A stretch of DNA of 64,000 nucleotides. Source: MED-G116 sp038107835 (lineage in GTDB: Bacteria > Pseudomonadota > Alphaproteobacteria > Puniceispirillales > Puniceispirillaceae). Below the pieces are notes generated by a model, which was not told the origin of the DNA, did not search any database, and was given only the letters and a program-made list of their open reading frames with translations. Numbering within the stretch: the stretch's first letter is position 1; every line of letters starts with the position of its first letter. Positions 42,832 to 52,625 of this stretch are shown here, one piece after another. Location of the stretch: the NCBI GenBank assembly GCA_038107835.1, contig JAYNHH010000011.1, forward strand, positions 1-64,000, in the 5' to 3' direction. The position numbers and the translations under genes were made by a program.

Positions 42832-45150
42832 ATGAAACTGAAAATTGGCGAACCAACGCTTCGCCTCGAGGATGAGCGGCTGTTGCGGGGTGCAGGCTGC
42901 TTTACCGACGACATTGATCCCGGGGAGGGGCTTCGTGTTGCCTTTTTGCGCGCGCCTTTTGCCCATGCGCGGCTGACAGCGCTTGACCTTGAGGGTGCGC
43001 GGGCGCTCGCCGGGGTGCATCTTGCTGCCTCGCAGGCTGATCTCGACGCGGATCAGGTTGGTGACATTACCTGTTCGCTGAACCTGCAGAATGAGGATGG
43101 CAGCGACATGGTCAAGGTCTCGAAGCCGGCGATGGTACGCGACATCAACCGCTCGGCTGGGGATATTGTTGCGATGGTCGTCGCCGAGAGCCAGCAGATC
43201 GCGAATGACGCGCTTGAGTTGATTGACGCGCGCTATGACGCCATGGACGCGGTTGCCGATGTCTATGCGGCGATGGCTGACGGCGCACCGCAGCTCTATG
43301 CGGAATATGAAAACAACATCGCCCTGAACTGGGTGGCCGCCGATCATGCCGGAACAAGCGCCGCCTTTGCCACGGCTGCAGACAAAGGGCTGGACATGGT
43401 TGAGATTGACGTGGTCAACAGCCGTGTCATCGTCAACGCGCTCGAAACGCGGCCAATGATTGCCGGTCCGGGGGAACGGCCGGGTACGCTCGATATCTGG
43501 TGTGGCACCCAGGGACCGGTGCCAATTGCGGAAAAGCTGGCGGCGGTGCTGAATATGCCGGTCGCCGATGTAAGGGTGCGAACCCCGGATGTTGGTGGCG
43601 GCTTCGGATACAAGATTTTCTTCTATCCCGAACAGGTGGCGATTGCCTGGGCGGCGCGGCGGCTTGGCCGCAGGATCAGATGGCAGCAGGCACGCTCCGA
43701 TGGCTTTCTGTCGGATCTGCAGGGGCGTGACAACCGCAGCCGCGTTCGTGCTCTTGTCGACCATGAGGGCCGGGTCCACGCGGCTGAGGTGACCGTGCAT
43801 GTCAATCTGGGGTCCTGGCTGTCCAATTTCGGACCCGGTGTGCCGACCCTGTCGGGGTCACGGGCGCTGACAACAAATTACCGCATTCCACATGCCAGCC
43901 TCCGGGTGCTTGGTGTCATGACAAATACACCGGCGGTCGATGCCTATCGCGGGGCCGGCCGACCGGAGTCGAACTACCTGATGGAACGGTTGATGGATCA
44001 TGTGGCGGCGCATGTCGGCATCAGCCGTATCGAGGTGCGGCGCCGCAATTTGGTCAGACCGCAGGACATGCCCTATCAGATGGTCATTGGTGGTTCGATT
44101 GACATTGGTGACATGCCGGGCGTGATGGAAGAGGCGCTGGCACGCGCGGATCACCTCGGCTTTGACGCCCGCCGCGCCAAAAGCGGGGCCGCTGGCAAGC
44201 TGCGCGGTTTTGGTGCCACCATGTATCTTGAACAATGTGGTAATGGCGGTGGTGATGAGGGCGTCGAGATCCGCTTTCAGCCTGATGGTGCCATTCTCCT
44301 GCTGGCTGGCATGCAGGACAATGGCCAGGCGCATCGCACTACGCTGACGCAGATCCTGTCAGACCGGCTTGGGTATGACGCCGACAGGATAACCATCCAG
44401 CAGGGGGATTCGGCGCAAACGCCCCCCGGCACCACCGGTGGCGCCAGAATGAGCATCATCAACGGTTCGGGTGTTGCCCATATTGCCGCTGAGACGCTGA
44501 GAAAGGCGATACCCCATGCGGCGGACCATCTTGGCTGCACCCCTGCCGATGTCAGCTTTGCCGATGGCCTGTTCCTCGCCCGGGACAGCAATCTGACGGT
44601 TGGGCTGGAGGAGCTTGTGATCAGGCTTGCGCCGGCGCAGGGCGCGCATCCCTATGACATGTATCATGCCTATGAATCTGCCGGGGCGACCTATCCTCAC
44701 GGGTGCCATGTTGTCGAGATTGAGGTTGATCCCGCCACCTGCGTTGCCCAGATCCAACGTTACACCGTGGTTGATGATTTTGGCGTCATCATCAACCCGG
44801 TCACGCTGCGCGGCCAGATTCATGGCGGCATTGCGCAGGGCATCGGCCAGGCACTCTATGAACATGCCGCTTTCGATGATCAGGCCCAGCTTCTTGCCGG
44901 TTCACTGATGGATTACACGTTGCCGCGTGCTGATCACCTGCCCTCGATTGACGTATATTTTCGCGGAACGCCAACCCGCAACAACCACCTTGAAATCAAG
45001 GGTTCGGGACAGGCGGGGGCGATCGGTTCGACGCAGGCGGTGATCTCGGCACTTTGCGATGCGCTTGGCGTTACCCATATAGACATGCCGGCGACACCCG
45101 CGGCCATCTGGCGGGCGTTACAGGCAAAACAACAGGGAAAGGCAGTATGA
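42832..45150 (+). CDS. xanthine dehydrogenase/CO dehydrogenase-type molybdopterin-binding large subunit (form II CoxL-like)
   Basis: A large subunit of the molybdenum hydroxylase family (772 aa). The loop at residues 371-377 reads AYRGAGR, which marks form II CoxL-like proteins and not true CO dehydrogenase (AYRCSFR). GGGFGYKIFFYPEQVA and PPGTTGGARMSIING are cofactor-binding regions. Near the C-terminus the usual G-x-G-E-x-G reads GSGQAG, so the catalytic Glu is Gln at residue 727. The medium FAD and small 2Fe-2S subunits are not adjacent. AGGAGG precedes the ATG. Its substrate is unknown. It is co-transcribed with msrB. Confidence 0.85.
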   Translation: MKLKIGEPTLRLEDERLLRGAGCFTDDIDPGEGLRVAFLRAPFAHARLTALDLEGARALAGVHLAASQADLDADQVGDITCSLNLQNEDGSDMVKVSKPAMVRDINRSAGDIVAMVVAESQQIANDALELIDARYDAMDAVADVYAAMADGAPQLYAEYENNIALNWVAADHAGTSAAFATAADKGLDMVEIDVVNSRVIVNALETRPMIAGPGERPGTLDIWCGTQGPVPIAEKLAAVLNMPVADVRVRTPDVGGGFGYKIFFYPEQVAIAWAARRLGRRIRWQQARSDGFLSDLQGRDNRSRVRALVDHEGRVHAAEVTVHVNLGSWLSNFGPGVPTLSGSRALTTNYRIPHASLRVLGVMTNTPAVDAYRGAGRPESNYLMERLMDHVAAHVGISRIEVRRRNLVRPQDMPYQMVIGGSIDIGDMPGVMEEALARADHLGFDARRAKSGAAGKLRGFGATMYLEQCGNGGGDEGVEIRFQPDGAILLLAGMQDNGQAHRTTLTQILSDRLGYDADRITIQQGDSAQTPPGTTGGARMSIINGSGVAHIAAETLRKAIPHAADHLGCTPADVSFADGLFLARDSNLTVGLEELVIRLAPAQGAHPYDMYHAYESAGATYPHGCHVVEIEVDPATCVAQIQRYTVVDDFGVIINPVTLRGQIHGGIAQGIGQALYEHAAFDDQAQLLAGSLMDYTLPRADHLPSIDVYFRGTPTRNNHLEIKGSGQAGAIGSTQAVISALCDALGVTHIDMPATPAAIWRALQAKQQGKAV

Positions 45151-45554
45151 TGTCTGACAGGATTGAAAAGAGTGACGCCGAATGGCGGGCGCAGCTGACC
45201 CCGGAGCAATATCAGGTCACCCGCCATCACGGCACCGAGCGCGCTTTTACCGGCTCGCTGAACAAGGTCTATGATGAGGGCATGTATCATTGCGTCTGCT
45301 GTGATGCAGAGCTGTTTTCCTCGGCAACAAAATATGATTCAGGGTCAGGCTGGCCCAGTTTCTATGACACTCTTGGCAATGATGCGGTCGCCGAGACCGA
45401 GGATAACAGCTTCATGATGCGGCGCATCGAGGTGCATTGTAAGCGCTGCGAGGCACATCTGGGTCATGTCTTTGCCGACGGACCACAGCCAACAGGGCTG
45501 CGCTATTGCATCAATTCCGCGTCACTGGCCTTTCGGAAAAAAGACGGAGATTAG
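45150..45554 (+). CDS. msrB: peptide-methionine (R)-S-oxide reductase MsrB
   Basis: MsrB repairs oxidised methionine by reducing the R-sulfoxide. The zinc site (CVCC and CKRC), DSGSGWPSFYD and the catalytic Cys in RYCINSASL are visible. The start is ATG 45150 or 45147; AAAGG at 45138-45142 suits the former. It overlaps the stop of the CoxL-like gene, so the two are translationally coupled. Length is about 134 aa. Confidence 0.92.
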   Translation: MSDRIEKSDAEWRAQLTPEQYQVTRHHGTERAFTGSLNKVYDEGMYHCVCCDAELFSSATKYDSGSGWPSFYDTLGNDAVAETEDNSFMMRRIEVHCKRCEAHLGHVFADGPQPTGLRYCINSASLAFRKKDGD

Positions 45555-45715
45555 GTCATTTGTGAGGCGATGAGGGTGACCCGCAGGCAAACATGACCCG
45601 CAGGGAGAGACAGATCCGTTGCACCGCAACTGCGTGTGCGGGCCACCAGACCCAGCCCGCCGACCGCGTGGAGGAAATCGCATGGTCCGGGACTGGGCTT
45701 TTTGGTGAGCCGGTT

Positions 45716-46096
45716 CTATCCGTGGTTCCGGCCGTAATCATGCCGGTCATGCCCACCGTGATGGCGTTTCGGCATTTCGTCGCCCTTGAGCATACCGTCA
45801 CCATTACTGTCCATTGCCTCGAACATGGCGATCAGGCGGGCGTTGAACTCATCCTTGCTGATGCTGCCATCCTCATTGCTGTCGAGCCGTGTGAACCGCT
45901 TGGTGTTGTGGCTCAGCAACTCTTCCTGGCTGAGAGCGCCGTCCTTGTTGGAATCAAGTTTCAGCGCGTTGATCTTGCCGTGATGGCCAAACCCCTTGTG
46001 TCCGGGAAAGCTGGCGGCTGTCGCAAGGCCGGCGATCAGACCACCGGAAACAACAAGCGCACTGGCGATAATGGCTGTTTTGCTGATTTTTTTCAT
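45716..46096 (-). CDS. exported EF-hand calcium-binding protein
   Basis: A Sec signal peptide covers about residues 1-27 (ALVVSGGLIAGLATAAS). Three EF-hand loops follow: DSNKDGALSQEE, DSNEDGSISKDE and DSNGDGMLKGDE. The tail is His/Gly/Arg-rich. Length is 126 aa. It probably binds calcium, or other metals through the His-rich ends, in the periplasm. It is convergent with msrB and divergent from the AroE-like gene. Its function is unknown. Confidence 0.85.
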   Translation of the reverse strand: MKKISKTAIIASALVVSGGLIAGLATAASFPGHKGFGHHGKINALKLDSNKDGALSQEELLSHNTKRFTRLDSNEDGSISKDEFNARLIAMFEAMDSNGDGMLKGDEMPKRHHGGHDRHDYGRNHG

Positions 46097-46299
46097 GGGA
46101 AATCCTGTTCGATGCGGTTAGAAGATGCAGGTGACATCGGCAATCAAGGTCGCAAAGTGGGTGAAGGCGCCGTCGGTCACCGATGTCGAAGGTTAAGATG
46201 GATGCCAAAAGAGGCACAAAAGGGGCGGCGGCATGGTGATTTTGGGAAATCGTGCCGAATGCGGCCCGGCCACTGTATGAGTGGTCCAGGAGAGATGCG

Positions 46300-47109
46300 A
46301 TGACTGAAAAAATGCCATGGATTACCGGCACAACGAGGGTTTTTGGGGTGATTGCCCACCCCACCGACCATGTGCGTGCGCCAATGGTGTTCAACCAGCT
46401 GTTTGCCGAGCGGTCGCTCGATCATGTCATGGTTCCGATTTCTGTTCCGCCATCTGATTTCACGGCGATGATCCGGGCCCTGCAGTCCCAGTCTAATTTT
46501 GGCGGACTCACCGCGACCATTCCGCACAAGATGGCGATGGCCGATCTGTGCGATACGCTGGGACCCGCAGCCCGTGTCAGTGGCGCTGTAAATGCGGTTC
46601 GTTTCAATGCCGACGGGACGATTGATGGTGACAATTTTGATGGTGAGGGGTTTGTTGCTGGCATGATCAGCCAGGGGCATGAAATCATCGGCAGGACCGC
46701 ATTGTTGCTGGGGGCAGGCGGTGCAGCGCGCGCCATCGCCACCGCCCTGTGTGCCCATGGTATCGGGGAGCTGAAAATTCTCAACAGAACGCATGAAAAT
46801 GCCACGGCGCTCGTTTCAGCACTTGAGGACAAAGGTGGCTTTGAGCAGGCGTGTGCGGTGACCAGCCATGATGGCAGCGACGTCGATATTGTGATCAATG
46901 CCACCAGTATGGGTCTGCATGAGGGTGATGCGTTGCCGCTGCCACTGGACAGGGTGGCCGACAGCACGGTGATCGCCGAGATCATCATGAAACCAGAGAA
47001 GACAGCCTGGCTGGCCGATGCAGAAAGGCGGGGTCTTGCAACGCAGTATGGACGCCACATGCTTGATTGTCAGGTTGAGTTGATCGGAAAATTCATGGGT
47101 GCCCTGTAA
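46300..47109 (+). CDS. AroE-like (shikimate dehydrogenase family) oxidoreductase paralogue
   Basis: A shikimate dehydrogenase-fold protein. The catalytic Lys77 (TATIPHK) and Asp114 (DNFDGEG) are kept, as is the NADP fold LLLGAGGAARAIATAL and NRTHENA. The substrate-carboxylate motif S-x-S-P of true AroE reads V25-R-A-P here, so both serines are missing. The C-terminal part (AEIIMKPEKTAWL, YGRHMLDCQVELI) resembles AroE-like paralogues rather than housekeeping AroE. The start at 46300 has AGGAGAG upstream; the frame extends 16 codons further without support. Length is 269 aa. Confidence 0.82.
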   Translation: MTEKMPWITGTTRVFGVIAHPTDHVRAPMVFNQLFAERSLDHVMVPISVPPSDFTAMIRALQSQSNFGGLTATIPHKMAMADLCDTLGPAARVSGAVNAVRFNADGTIDGDNFDGEGFVAGMISQGHEIIGRTALLLGAGGAARAIATALCAHGIGELKILNRTHENATALVSALEDKGGFEQACAVTSHDGSDVDIVINATSMGLHEGDALPLPLDRVADSTVIAEIIMKPEKTAWLADAERRGLATQYGRHMLDCQVELIGKFMGAL

Positions 47110-47291
47110 CAGGCCTGCCGTTTTTGCCTCCGTCGCATAGGGTCTGTGTCATTGCCGGGGCGCGACAAGAAGTGAATTGAGTTTGGTGGTCGTCAGCGAT
47201 ATAACACAGTCAAGAGTGACATGATCACCCGCGCCGATGTGGCAGTGCCTTTTCGGCGTACCAGCAGGCGATTTGGGCAAAAGAGGGCAAA

Positions 47292-47693
47292 ATGGCTGAG
47301 ACCACGAATTCCTGGACTGAAGAGCGCTTGGACAAGCTGCGGCAATTGTGGGATGAGGGACTGTCCATCTCACAGATTGGCGAGGCACTGGGTGTGTCAC
47401 GCAATGCCATTGCGGGCAAGGCGCATCGCATGGAGCTGCCAAAACGACCCTCACCGATCGCCAAGAACAAGGCCGAGAAAAAAGCACCCGCCAAGGCTGC
47501 AGCACCAGAGAGAGACCTGCCCCTTCGGCTTGAATTGCGTCAACTCGAATGGTCTCGCAGCAAATGCTGCTGGCCGTCAGGTGACCCCAAACATAACGGG
47601 TTTTCCTTTTGTGGTGCCGCAATCGTGCCAGGCAAGCCCTATTGCCTTGCACATTGTCAGGAAGCGTATACGACTTCCCGCGAAAACCGCTAG
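47292..47693 (+). CDS. gcrA: cell-cycle regulator GcrA
   Basis: GcrA binds sigma70 and methylated DNA and activates cell-cycle genes in Alphaproteobacteria. The N-terminal helix-turn-helix is clear: SWTEERLDKLRQLWDEGLS, QIGEALGVSRNAIAGKAHR. The C-terminal sigma-binding part has CCWPSGDPKHNGFSFCG and PYCLAHCQEAY. A basic Lys/Ala linker joins them. Length is 133 aa. AGAGGGCAAA precedes the ATG. The pepN gene starts 3 bp after its stop. Confidence 0.93.
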   Translation: MAETTNSWTEERLDKLRQLWDEGLSISQIGEALGVSRNAIAGKAHRMELPKRPSPIAKNKAEKKAPAKAAAPERDLPLRLELRQLEWSRSKCCWPSGDPKHNGFSFCGAAIVPGKPYCLAHCQEAYTTSRENR

Positions 47694-47696
47694 CCG

Positions 47697-50279
47697 ATGC
47701 TGAAATTACGGTCTGACTATAAGCCACCTTCATGCCGCGTTCTCGATGCGCGGCTGAATATCGACATCCATGGTGATCATACGCAGGTGACAACGACCCT
47801 GTCGCTCGAACGGCTCGATTCCGCGCCTTTTCTGCTGCATGGCCGGGATCTGGAACTGCAATCACTGCGGATTGGCGATGCGATCATCGCCGAGGCCGAC
47901 TGGCCGCTGACCGATGATGGTCTGATGCTGGCAGATTTGCCCGAGCATGTGGTTGTCGAGACCGTCTCCATTTGCCACCCCGAGACCAACACGGCGCTTG
48001 AGGGGCTATATCTGTCAGGGGGCATGTACTGCACACAATGCGAGCCAGAAGGGTTCCGGCGGATCGGCTTTTACCCTGACCGCCCGGATGTAATGACGGT
48101 TTTCACTGTCCGCATTGAGGCGGATCGTGCCTTTCCACAATTACTGTCGAACGGCAATCTGGTCGAAACCGGCGATGCGCCCAACGACCGGCATTACGCC
48201 CTGTGGCATGACCCGCACCCAAAGCCAGCCTATCTGTTCGCCTGTGTCGTTGGTGATCTGGATTGTGCGCGGGATAGTTTTGTGACCGCGTCGCAGCGCC
48301 ATGTTGACCTGCATATCTATGTTGAGAAAGGCAATGTCGGTCTGACCGGACATGCCATGGAATCGCTGAAGAAATCGATGAAATGGGATGAGGAGCGTTT
48401 CGGCCTCGAATATGATCTTGATCTGTTTCAGATTGTTGCCGTCAGCCATTTCAACATGGGGGCGATGGAGAATAAGGGTCTCAATATTTTCAACAGCAAA
48501 TATGTGCTGGCTGATGAACGCACTGCCACCGATACCGATCTGGACAATGTCGAGTCGATCGTCGCCCATGAATATTTTCATAACTGGACCGGCAACAGGG
48601 TTACCTGCCGTGACTGGTTCCAACTGACCCTGAAAGAAGGTTTGACCGTTTACCGCGACCAGTTCTTCTCGGCTGATATGCATGATGAGGGGGTACAGCG
48701 TGCCAGCGATGTCAGCACCCTGCGTGCTGCCCAGTTCCCTGAGGACAGGAGTCCGACAGCGCATCCCATCCGGCCGGAAAGCTACCGTGAAATCAACAAT
48801 TTCTACACAGCCACCGTCTATGAAAAGGGTGCTGAGGTAATCCGCATGCTGGCTGGCTATCTTGGCCGTGAGGGGTTCCGCCGGGGGATGGATCTGTATT
48901 TTCAGCGGCATGACGGACAGGCGGTGACCTGTGATGATTTTGTCGCCGCGCTTGCCGATGCCACAGCGACCGATCTGTCTGCTTTTGCCGGTTGGTATGC
49001 GCAGGCAGGAACACCGCACCTCTCGATAGTACGCAGACAGCTGGATGATCACTGTCTTGAGATGACGCTGACGCAGGACATTCCAGAAACGGCAGCCGCC
49101 ACCCCGCGCGATCCGCTGCCAATCCCCGTGCGTGTTGGCTTTATCGGCCCAGACGGTCAGCCGGTGGCGACGCGTTGCAATGACGATCAGACAGTGCGGG
49201 ATGAGCATGTGCTGCTGATCGACAAAGCCAGCCAGACGGTGAGGTTTGACGCCGAAGTGATGGCGGGCGGGTTGACACCAAGCCTGCTGCGTGGATTTTC
49301 CGCGCCTGTGATCTTGGCAGATGATCTGACGCGTGATGAACGGCTGCATGTAATGGCGTATGACACTGACCAGTTCAATCGCTGGGATGCTGGCCAGACG
49401 CTGCTGGTCGATGCGGTGATTGCAGCAATTGACGGCAATGTAGATGTAGAGGCGCTTGCCACGGGATATCGGCAGATAGTGGCAGATAGCCGCCTGCGAG
49501 ATGATTTCAAGGCTAGAATGCTGTTAATTCCCGGGATTCCGGTGCTTGAGAGCCGGATGAGCCCAGCTGACCCGGTTGCCCTTCATGCCGCCAAGCAGGC
49601 GCTGCTGGCGGCGCTTGGTGAGGCCTTGCAGAAGGAAATAGATGCCGCCCTGTCTCCATCCGGCCGCGCGCGACTCAGCGCCAGCGCTGGTGGCCGCGCA
49701 TTGCTGAACCAGATGTTGGTCCTTGGGGTTGCGGCTGGAAACGCGACAGCAATTGCAGGTGCGGAGGTGCAGGTGCTGGATCAGAACATGACCCTCTCGC
49801 AGGGTGCTTTGCGCGCCTTGATTAATTGCGAGAACCAGGCTCGGGTGACAGCGCTGCAGGCCTTTCATGACCGTTGGCAGAGTTCGGCACTGGTAATGGA
49901 GAAATGGTTTCAGATGGAAGCCATGTCGGCCGTTGGCGGCACCATCGAGCGGCTTGCCGCCCTGATGAAACATCCTGCGTTTGACTGGAACAATCCAAAC
50001 AAGCTCCGCTCAGTGCTCGGTGCGTTCATGGCTGGCAATCCGATGCGTTTCTATGCGACCGATGGCTCGGGTTACAGATTCGTTGCGTCCTGTCTGATCG
50101 ATATCGACAGGCGCAACCCACAGGTGGCGGCGCGCATGGTTCTGCCGCTGACGCGAATGGCCGCCTATGATGCTGAACGTCAACTTCGGATGACGGCGGC
50201 GCTGCAGACGATTGCTGCAGCCTCTCCATCAAACGATCTTGGTGAGGTTGTGGATAAAGCCCTGACGGCAAATGGCTGA
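47697..50279 (+). CDS. pepN: aminopeptidase N (M1 family)
   Basis: A zinc aminopeptidase that trims N-terminal residues from peptides in the cytoplasm. The substrate motif GAMENKGLNIF and the zinc motif HEYFHNWTGNRVTCRDW with Glu in TLKEGLTVYRDQ are present. The C-terminal helical PepN domain completes an 860-aa protein, close to the usual length. It sits 3 bp after gcrA, suggesting co-transcription. It converges on the helicase gene with 4 bp between the stop codons. Confidence 0.95.
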   Translation: MLKLRSDYKPPSCRVLDARLNIDIHGDHTQVTTTLSLERLDSAPFLLHGRDLELQSLRIGDAIIAEADWPLTDDGLMLADLPEHVVVETVSICHPETNTALEGLYLSGGMYCTQCEPEGFRRIGFYPDRPDVMTVFTVRIEADRAFPQLLSNGNLVETGDAPNDRHYALWHDPHPKPAYLFACVVGDLDCARDSFVTASQRHVDLHIYVEKGNVGLTGHAMESLKKSMKWDEERFGLEYDLDLFQIVAVSHFNMGAMENKGLNIFNSKYVLADERTATDTDLDNVESIVAHEYFHNWTGNRVTCRDWFQLTLKEGLTVYRDQFFSADMHDEGVQRASDVSTLRAAQFPEDRSPTAHPIRPESYREINNFYTATVYEKGAEVIRMLAGYLGREGFRRGMDLYFQRHDGQAVTCDDFVAALADATATDLSAFAGWYAQAGTPHLSIVRRQLDDHCLEMTLTQDIPETAAATPRDPLPIPVRVGFIGPDGQPVATRCNDDQTVRDEHVLLIDKASQTVRFDAEVMAGGLTPSLLRGFSAPVILADDLTRDERLHVMAYDTDQFNRWDAGQTLLVDAVIAAIDGNVDVEALATGYRQIVADSRLRDDFKARMLLIPGIPVLESRMSPADPVALHAAKQALLAALGEALQKEIDAALSPSGRARLSASAGGRALLNQMLVLGVAAGNATAIAGAEVQVLDQNMTLSQGALRALINCENQARVTALQAFHDRWQSSALVMEKWFQMEAMSAVGGTIERLAALMKHPAFDWNNPNKLRSVLGAFMAGNPMRFYATDGSGYRFVASCLIDIDRRNPQVAARMVLPLTRMAAYDAERQLRMTAALQTIAAASPSNDLGEVVDKALTANG

Positions 50280-50283
50280 ACGC

Positions 50284-51678
50284 CTAGCGCGTCAAAAATG
50301 CTGGAATATGGCCTGTATCCTCAAGCGTGTTGCCAACACAATCCGGTGGTGTCGGTAACTCATCGGCGCGGTTCCGGTTGCCACCAGAATGCGCCTTACC
50401 ATCCTTTTTCGACCTGCTGCTCCTGGCAACGGGTTTGCTGGTGGCAGCTGGTGTATCATTTTTTTTGTCTGGGGTGGTCTCTGCGGCTTTCCCAGTTTTG
50501 CTCTGGCTGCGTGATTTCCTTGCCGCTGGCTTTTCATCGGCGGCGCTGGCGCCCTGATCTGGTCTATCACCAAACAGCGGAATGGGTTTGCCGATCAGTT
50601 TTTCGATGGCGCTGACATATCTTTGGTCATCCTTGCCGGCGGCGATGGTGAAGGCGCGGCCTGATTTGCCGGCCCGTCCCGTGCGTCCGATTCTGTGAAC
50701 ATAATCCTCGGCGCTTGATGGAACGTCAAAATTGAACACATGACTGAGGCCGGCAATATCGAGCCCTCGGGCCGCGACATCTGATGCGATCAGAAGCGGC
50801 ACCTCGCCATCCTTGAACTTCTGCAACGCTTCCACACGCGCGGATTGGCTCATATCGCCATGCAGGGCAACAGCGTCGAACCCATGCTGCGTCAGCGACC
50901 GGATCAACACCCCGATGTCACGCTTGCGGTTGCAGAAAATTACCGCATTCTTTACATCTTCATTGCGCAGCAGGCGGCGCAATGCATCGCGCTTGCCCTT
51001 CATGTCGGTCCAGGTGAGATGCTGCGCCACTGTATCTGCTGTGCTTGCCGGCGGTGCAACCTCGATTACCTTTGGGTTGCTGACAAATTTGCCACTGATC
51101 CTGTGAATGTCCTCGGACAGGGTGGCCGAGAAAAACAGGGTTTGCCGGATTTGAGGGAGCAGGCTCACGATCCGCTCAACGTCGGGAATGAATCCCATGT
51201 CGAGCATTCTGTCAGCCTCGTCGATAACCAGAATTTTCACGTCATTGAGCAACACCTTGCCCCGCTCGAAATGATCGAGCAGGCGTCCGGGTGTGGCGAT
51301 CAGAACATCGACGCCTTTATCGAGGGCGGCATTCTGGTCGGCAAAGCTCACTCCACCGATCAGCAACGCCATCGTCAATTTGTGATAGGTGCTGAATTTT
51401 TCAAAGGATTCGGCGACCTGTGCCGCCAGTTCACGTGTCGGTGCCAGAATAAGGGAGCGGGGAAGGCGCGCTTTGGCGCGGCCTGAGGCCAGAATTTCGA
51501 TCATCGGCAGGGTGAATGAAGCGGTCTTGCCAGTGCCGGTCTGTGCCGAGCCAAGAATGTCACGTCCCATCAGGACGATGGGGATTGATTTTTCCTGAAT
51601 GGGGGTTGGGCTCTCATAGCCTAAATCAGCTACCGCCTTGCTCAGCTCGTCGCAAAGCCCAAGGTCTGTAAATTTCAA
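50284..51678 (-). CDS. rhlE: DEAD-box RNA helicase, RhlE type
   Basis: An ATP-dependent RNA helicase. Motifs in order: Q motif near PTPIQEKSIP, AQTGTGKTASF, PTRELAAQ, DEADRMLDMGF, SAT, HGDMSQSARVEAL, ARGLDIAGL and HRIGRTGRAG. A low-complexity Lys/Ala/Ser tail of about 95 residues follows, typical of RhlE. The start is TTG at 51678, supported by AAGGAC seven bases upstream on that strand. Length is 464 aa. It is divergent from the alpha/beta hydrolase gene. Confidence 0.9.
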   Translation of the reverse strand: MKFTDLGLCDELSKAVADLGYESPTPIQEKSIPIVLMGRDILGSAQTGTGKTASFTLPMIEILASGRAKARLPRSLILAPTRELAAQVAESFEKFSTYHKLTMALLIGGVSFADQNAALDKGVDVLIATPGRLLDHFERGKVLLNDVKILVIDEADRMLDMGFIPDVERIVSLLPQIRQTLFFSATLSEDIHRISGKFVSNPKVIEVAPPASTADTVAQHLTWTDMKGKRDALRRLLRNEDVKNAVIFCNRKRDIGVLIRSLTQHGFDAVALHGDMSQSARVEALQKFKDGEVPLLIASDVAARGLDIAGLSHVFNFDVPSSAEDYVHRIGRTGRAGKSGRAFTIAAGKDDQRYVSAIEKLIGKPIPLFGDRPDQGASAADEKPAARKSRSQSKTGKAAETTPDKKNDTPAATSKPVARSSRSKKDGKAHSGGNRNRADELPTPPDCVGNTLEDTGHIPAFLTR

Positions 51679-51879
51679 TGATAATGTCCTTGTCGGAAGT
51701 GGATGAGATTACAATCACAGGTCATTCGAAAAGGGCTGTCCCGCGCTAGCCGCGCACCGCGTTTGCTTTGCGCTGGGAATCTCTTGATGCAGGTGATACA
51801 GAGGATTGCCGCAAAGGTCAATAATTCATTGGCCAGGTGGAAAACCACCCGATTCACTTTTTTACAATGGCACTACTGA

Positions 51880-52623
51880 ATGCATGGCTTGATTACACCC
51901 GTCCTGATCCCCGGTTTGCTCTGCACGGCGGAGCTGTTTCGCGACCAATTGCAGGCGCTTTGCGATCTGGCAGTGAGAGATCCAGCGGTCAATGCGCCAG
52001 CGGTCGCTGACACATTATCGCATGACAGCATGGAGGCGATGGCGGCTGCGGCATTGACGGCAACGAAGGGGCCGGTGGTTGCCATCGGCCTTTCGATGGG
52101 TGGTTATGTAGCGCTGGAGATGGCCCGTCTTGCGCCTGACCGTGTTCAGGGACTGGCCTTGCTCAGCACCAGCTACAAAAGCGATACGGCGGAAAAACGC
52201 GCCCAACGCATGGCGACAATCAAAATGGCTGAAAGCGACAGGTTTCGCGGTGTCACCCGGCATCTGCTTGGCAGCTTTCTGTCACCCACAGCGCTGGCAG
52301 ATGAGGCGTTGGTGACGCGCGTGCTGAGGATGGCGCAGGATGTTGGGCGTGATGTCTTTATCAGCCAGCAGACAGCCATTCTAAACCGCCGTGATCAGAG
52401 TGACACTTTGGCAGCCTATCAGGGTGAGGTGATGATCCTGTGCGGACTTCTGGATGAGTTGACACCACCTGAACGATCGCGCGAGATGGCAGTGCTGGCG
52501 GCACGCGCTGATTTGCAGCTTCTGCCTGAAATTGGCCATCTCTCCAGCCTTGAGGCACCACAGGCTGTCAGTGATGCGGTGATTGAGCTGCTTCAGCGTG
52601 TGTGCGTGAGAGCTGGTGCCTGA
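51880..52623 (+). CDS. alpha/beta-fold hydrolase
   Basis: A serine hydrolase of the alpha/beta superfamily. The start LITPVLIPGLLCTAELF forms the first strand and oxyanion region, the nucleophile elbow is GLSMGGYVA, a likely acid is in CGLLDELTPP, and the His is in EIGHLSSLEAP. Length is 247 aa. No signal peptide, so it is cytoplasmic. The substrate cannot be deduced. It ends 2 bp before the convergent parE stop. Confidence 0.8.
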   Translation: MHGLITPVLIPGLLCTAELFRDQLQALCDLAVRDPAVNAPAVADTLSHDSMEAMAAAALTATKGPVVAIGLSMGGYVALEMARLAPDRVQGLALLSTSYKSDTAEKRAQRMATIKMAESDRFRGVTRHLLGSFLSPTALADEALVTRVLRMAQDVGRDVFISQQTAILNRRDQSDTLAAYQGEVMILCGLLDELTPPERSREMAVLAARADLQLLPEIGHLSSLEAPQAVSDAVIELLQRVCVRAGA

Positions 52624-52625
52624 CC

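Noticed and set aside
42832..45150. Annotation as aerobic carbon monoxide dehydrogenase CoxL
   Set aside because: The active-site loop is AYRGAGR instead of AYRCSFR and the partner subunits are missing, so CO oxidation is not supported.
48141..49349. A 402-codon minus-strand frame inside pepN
   Set aside because: pepN has complete M1 motifs through this region, so the antisense frame is a shadow.
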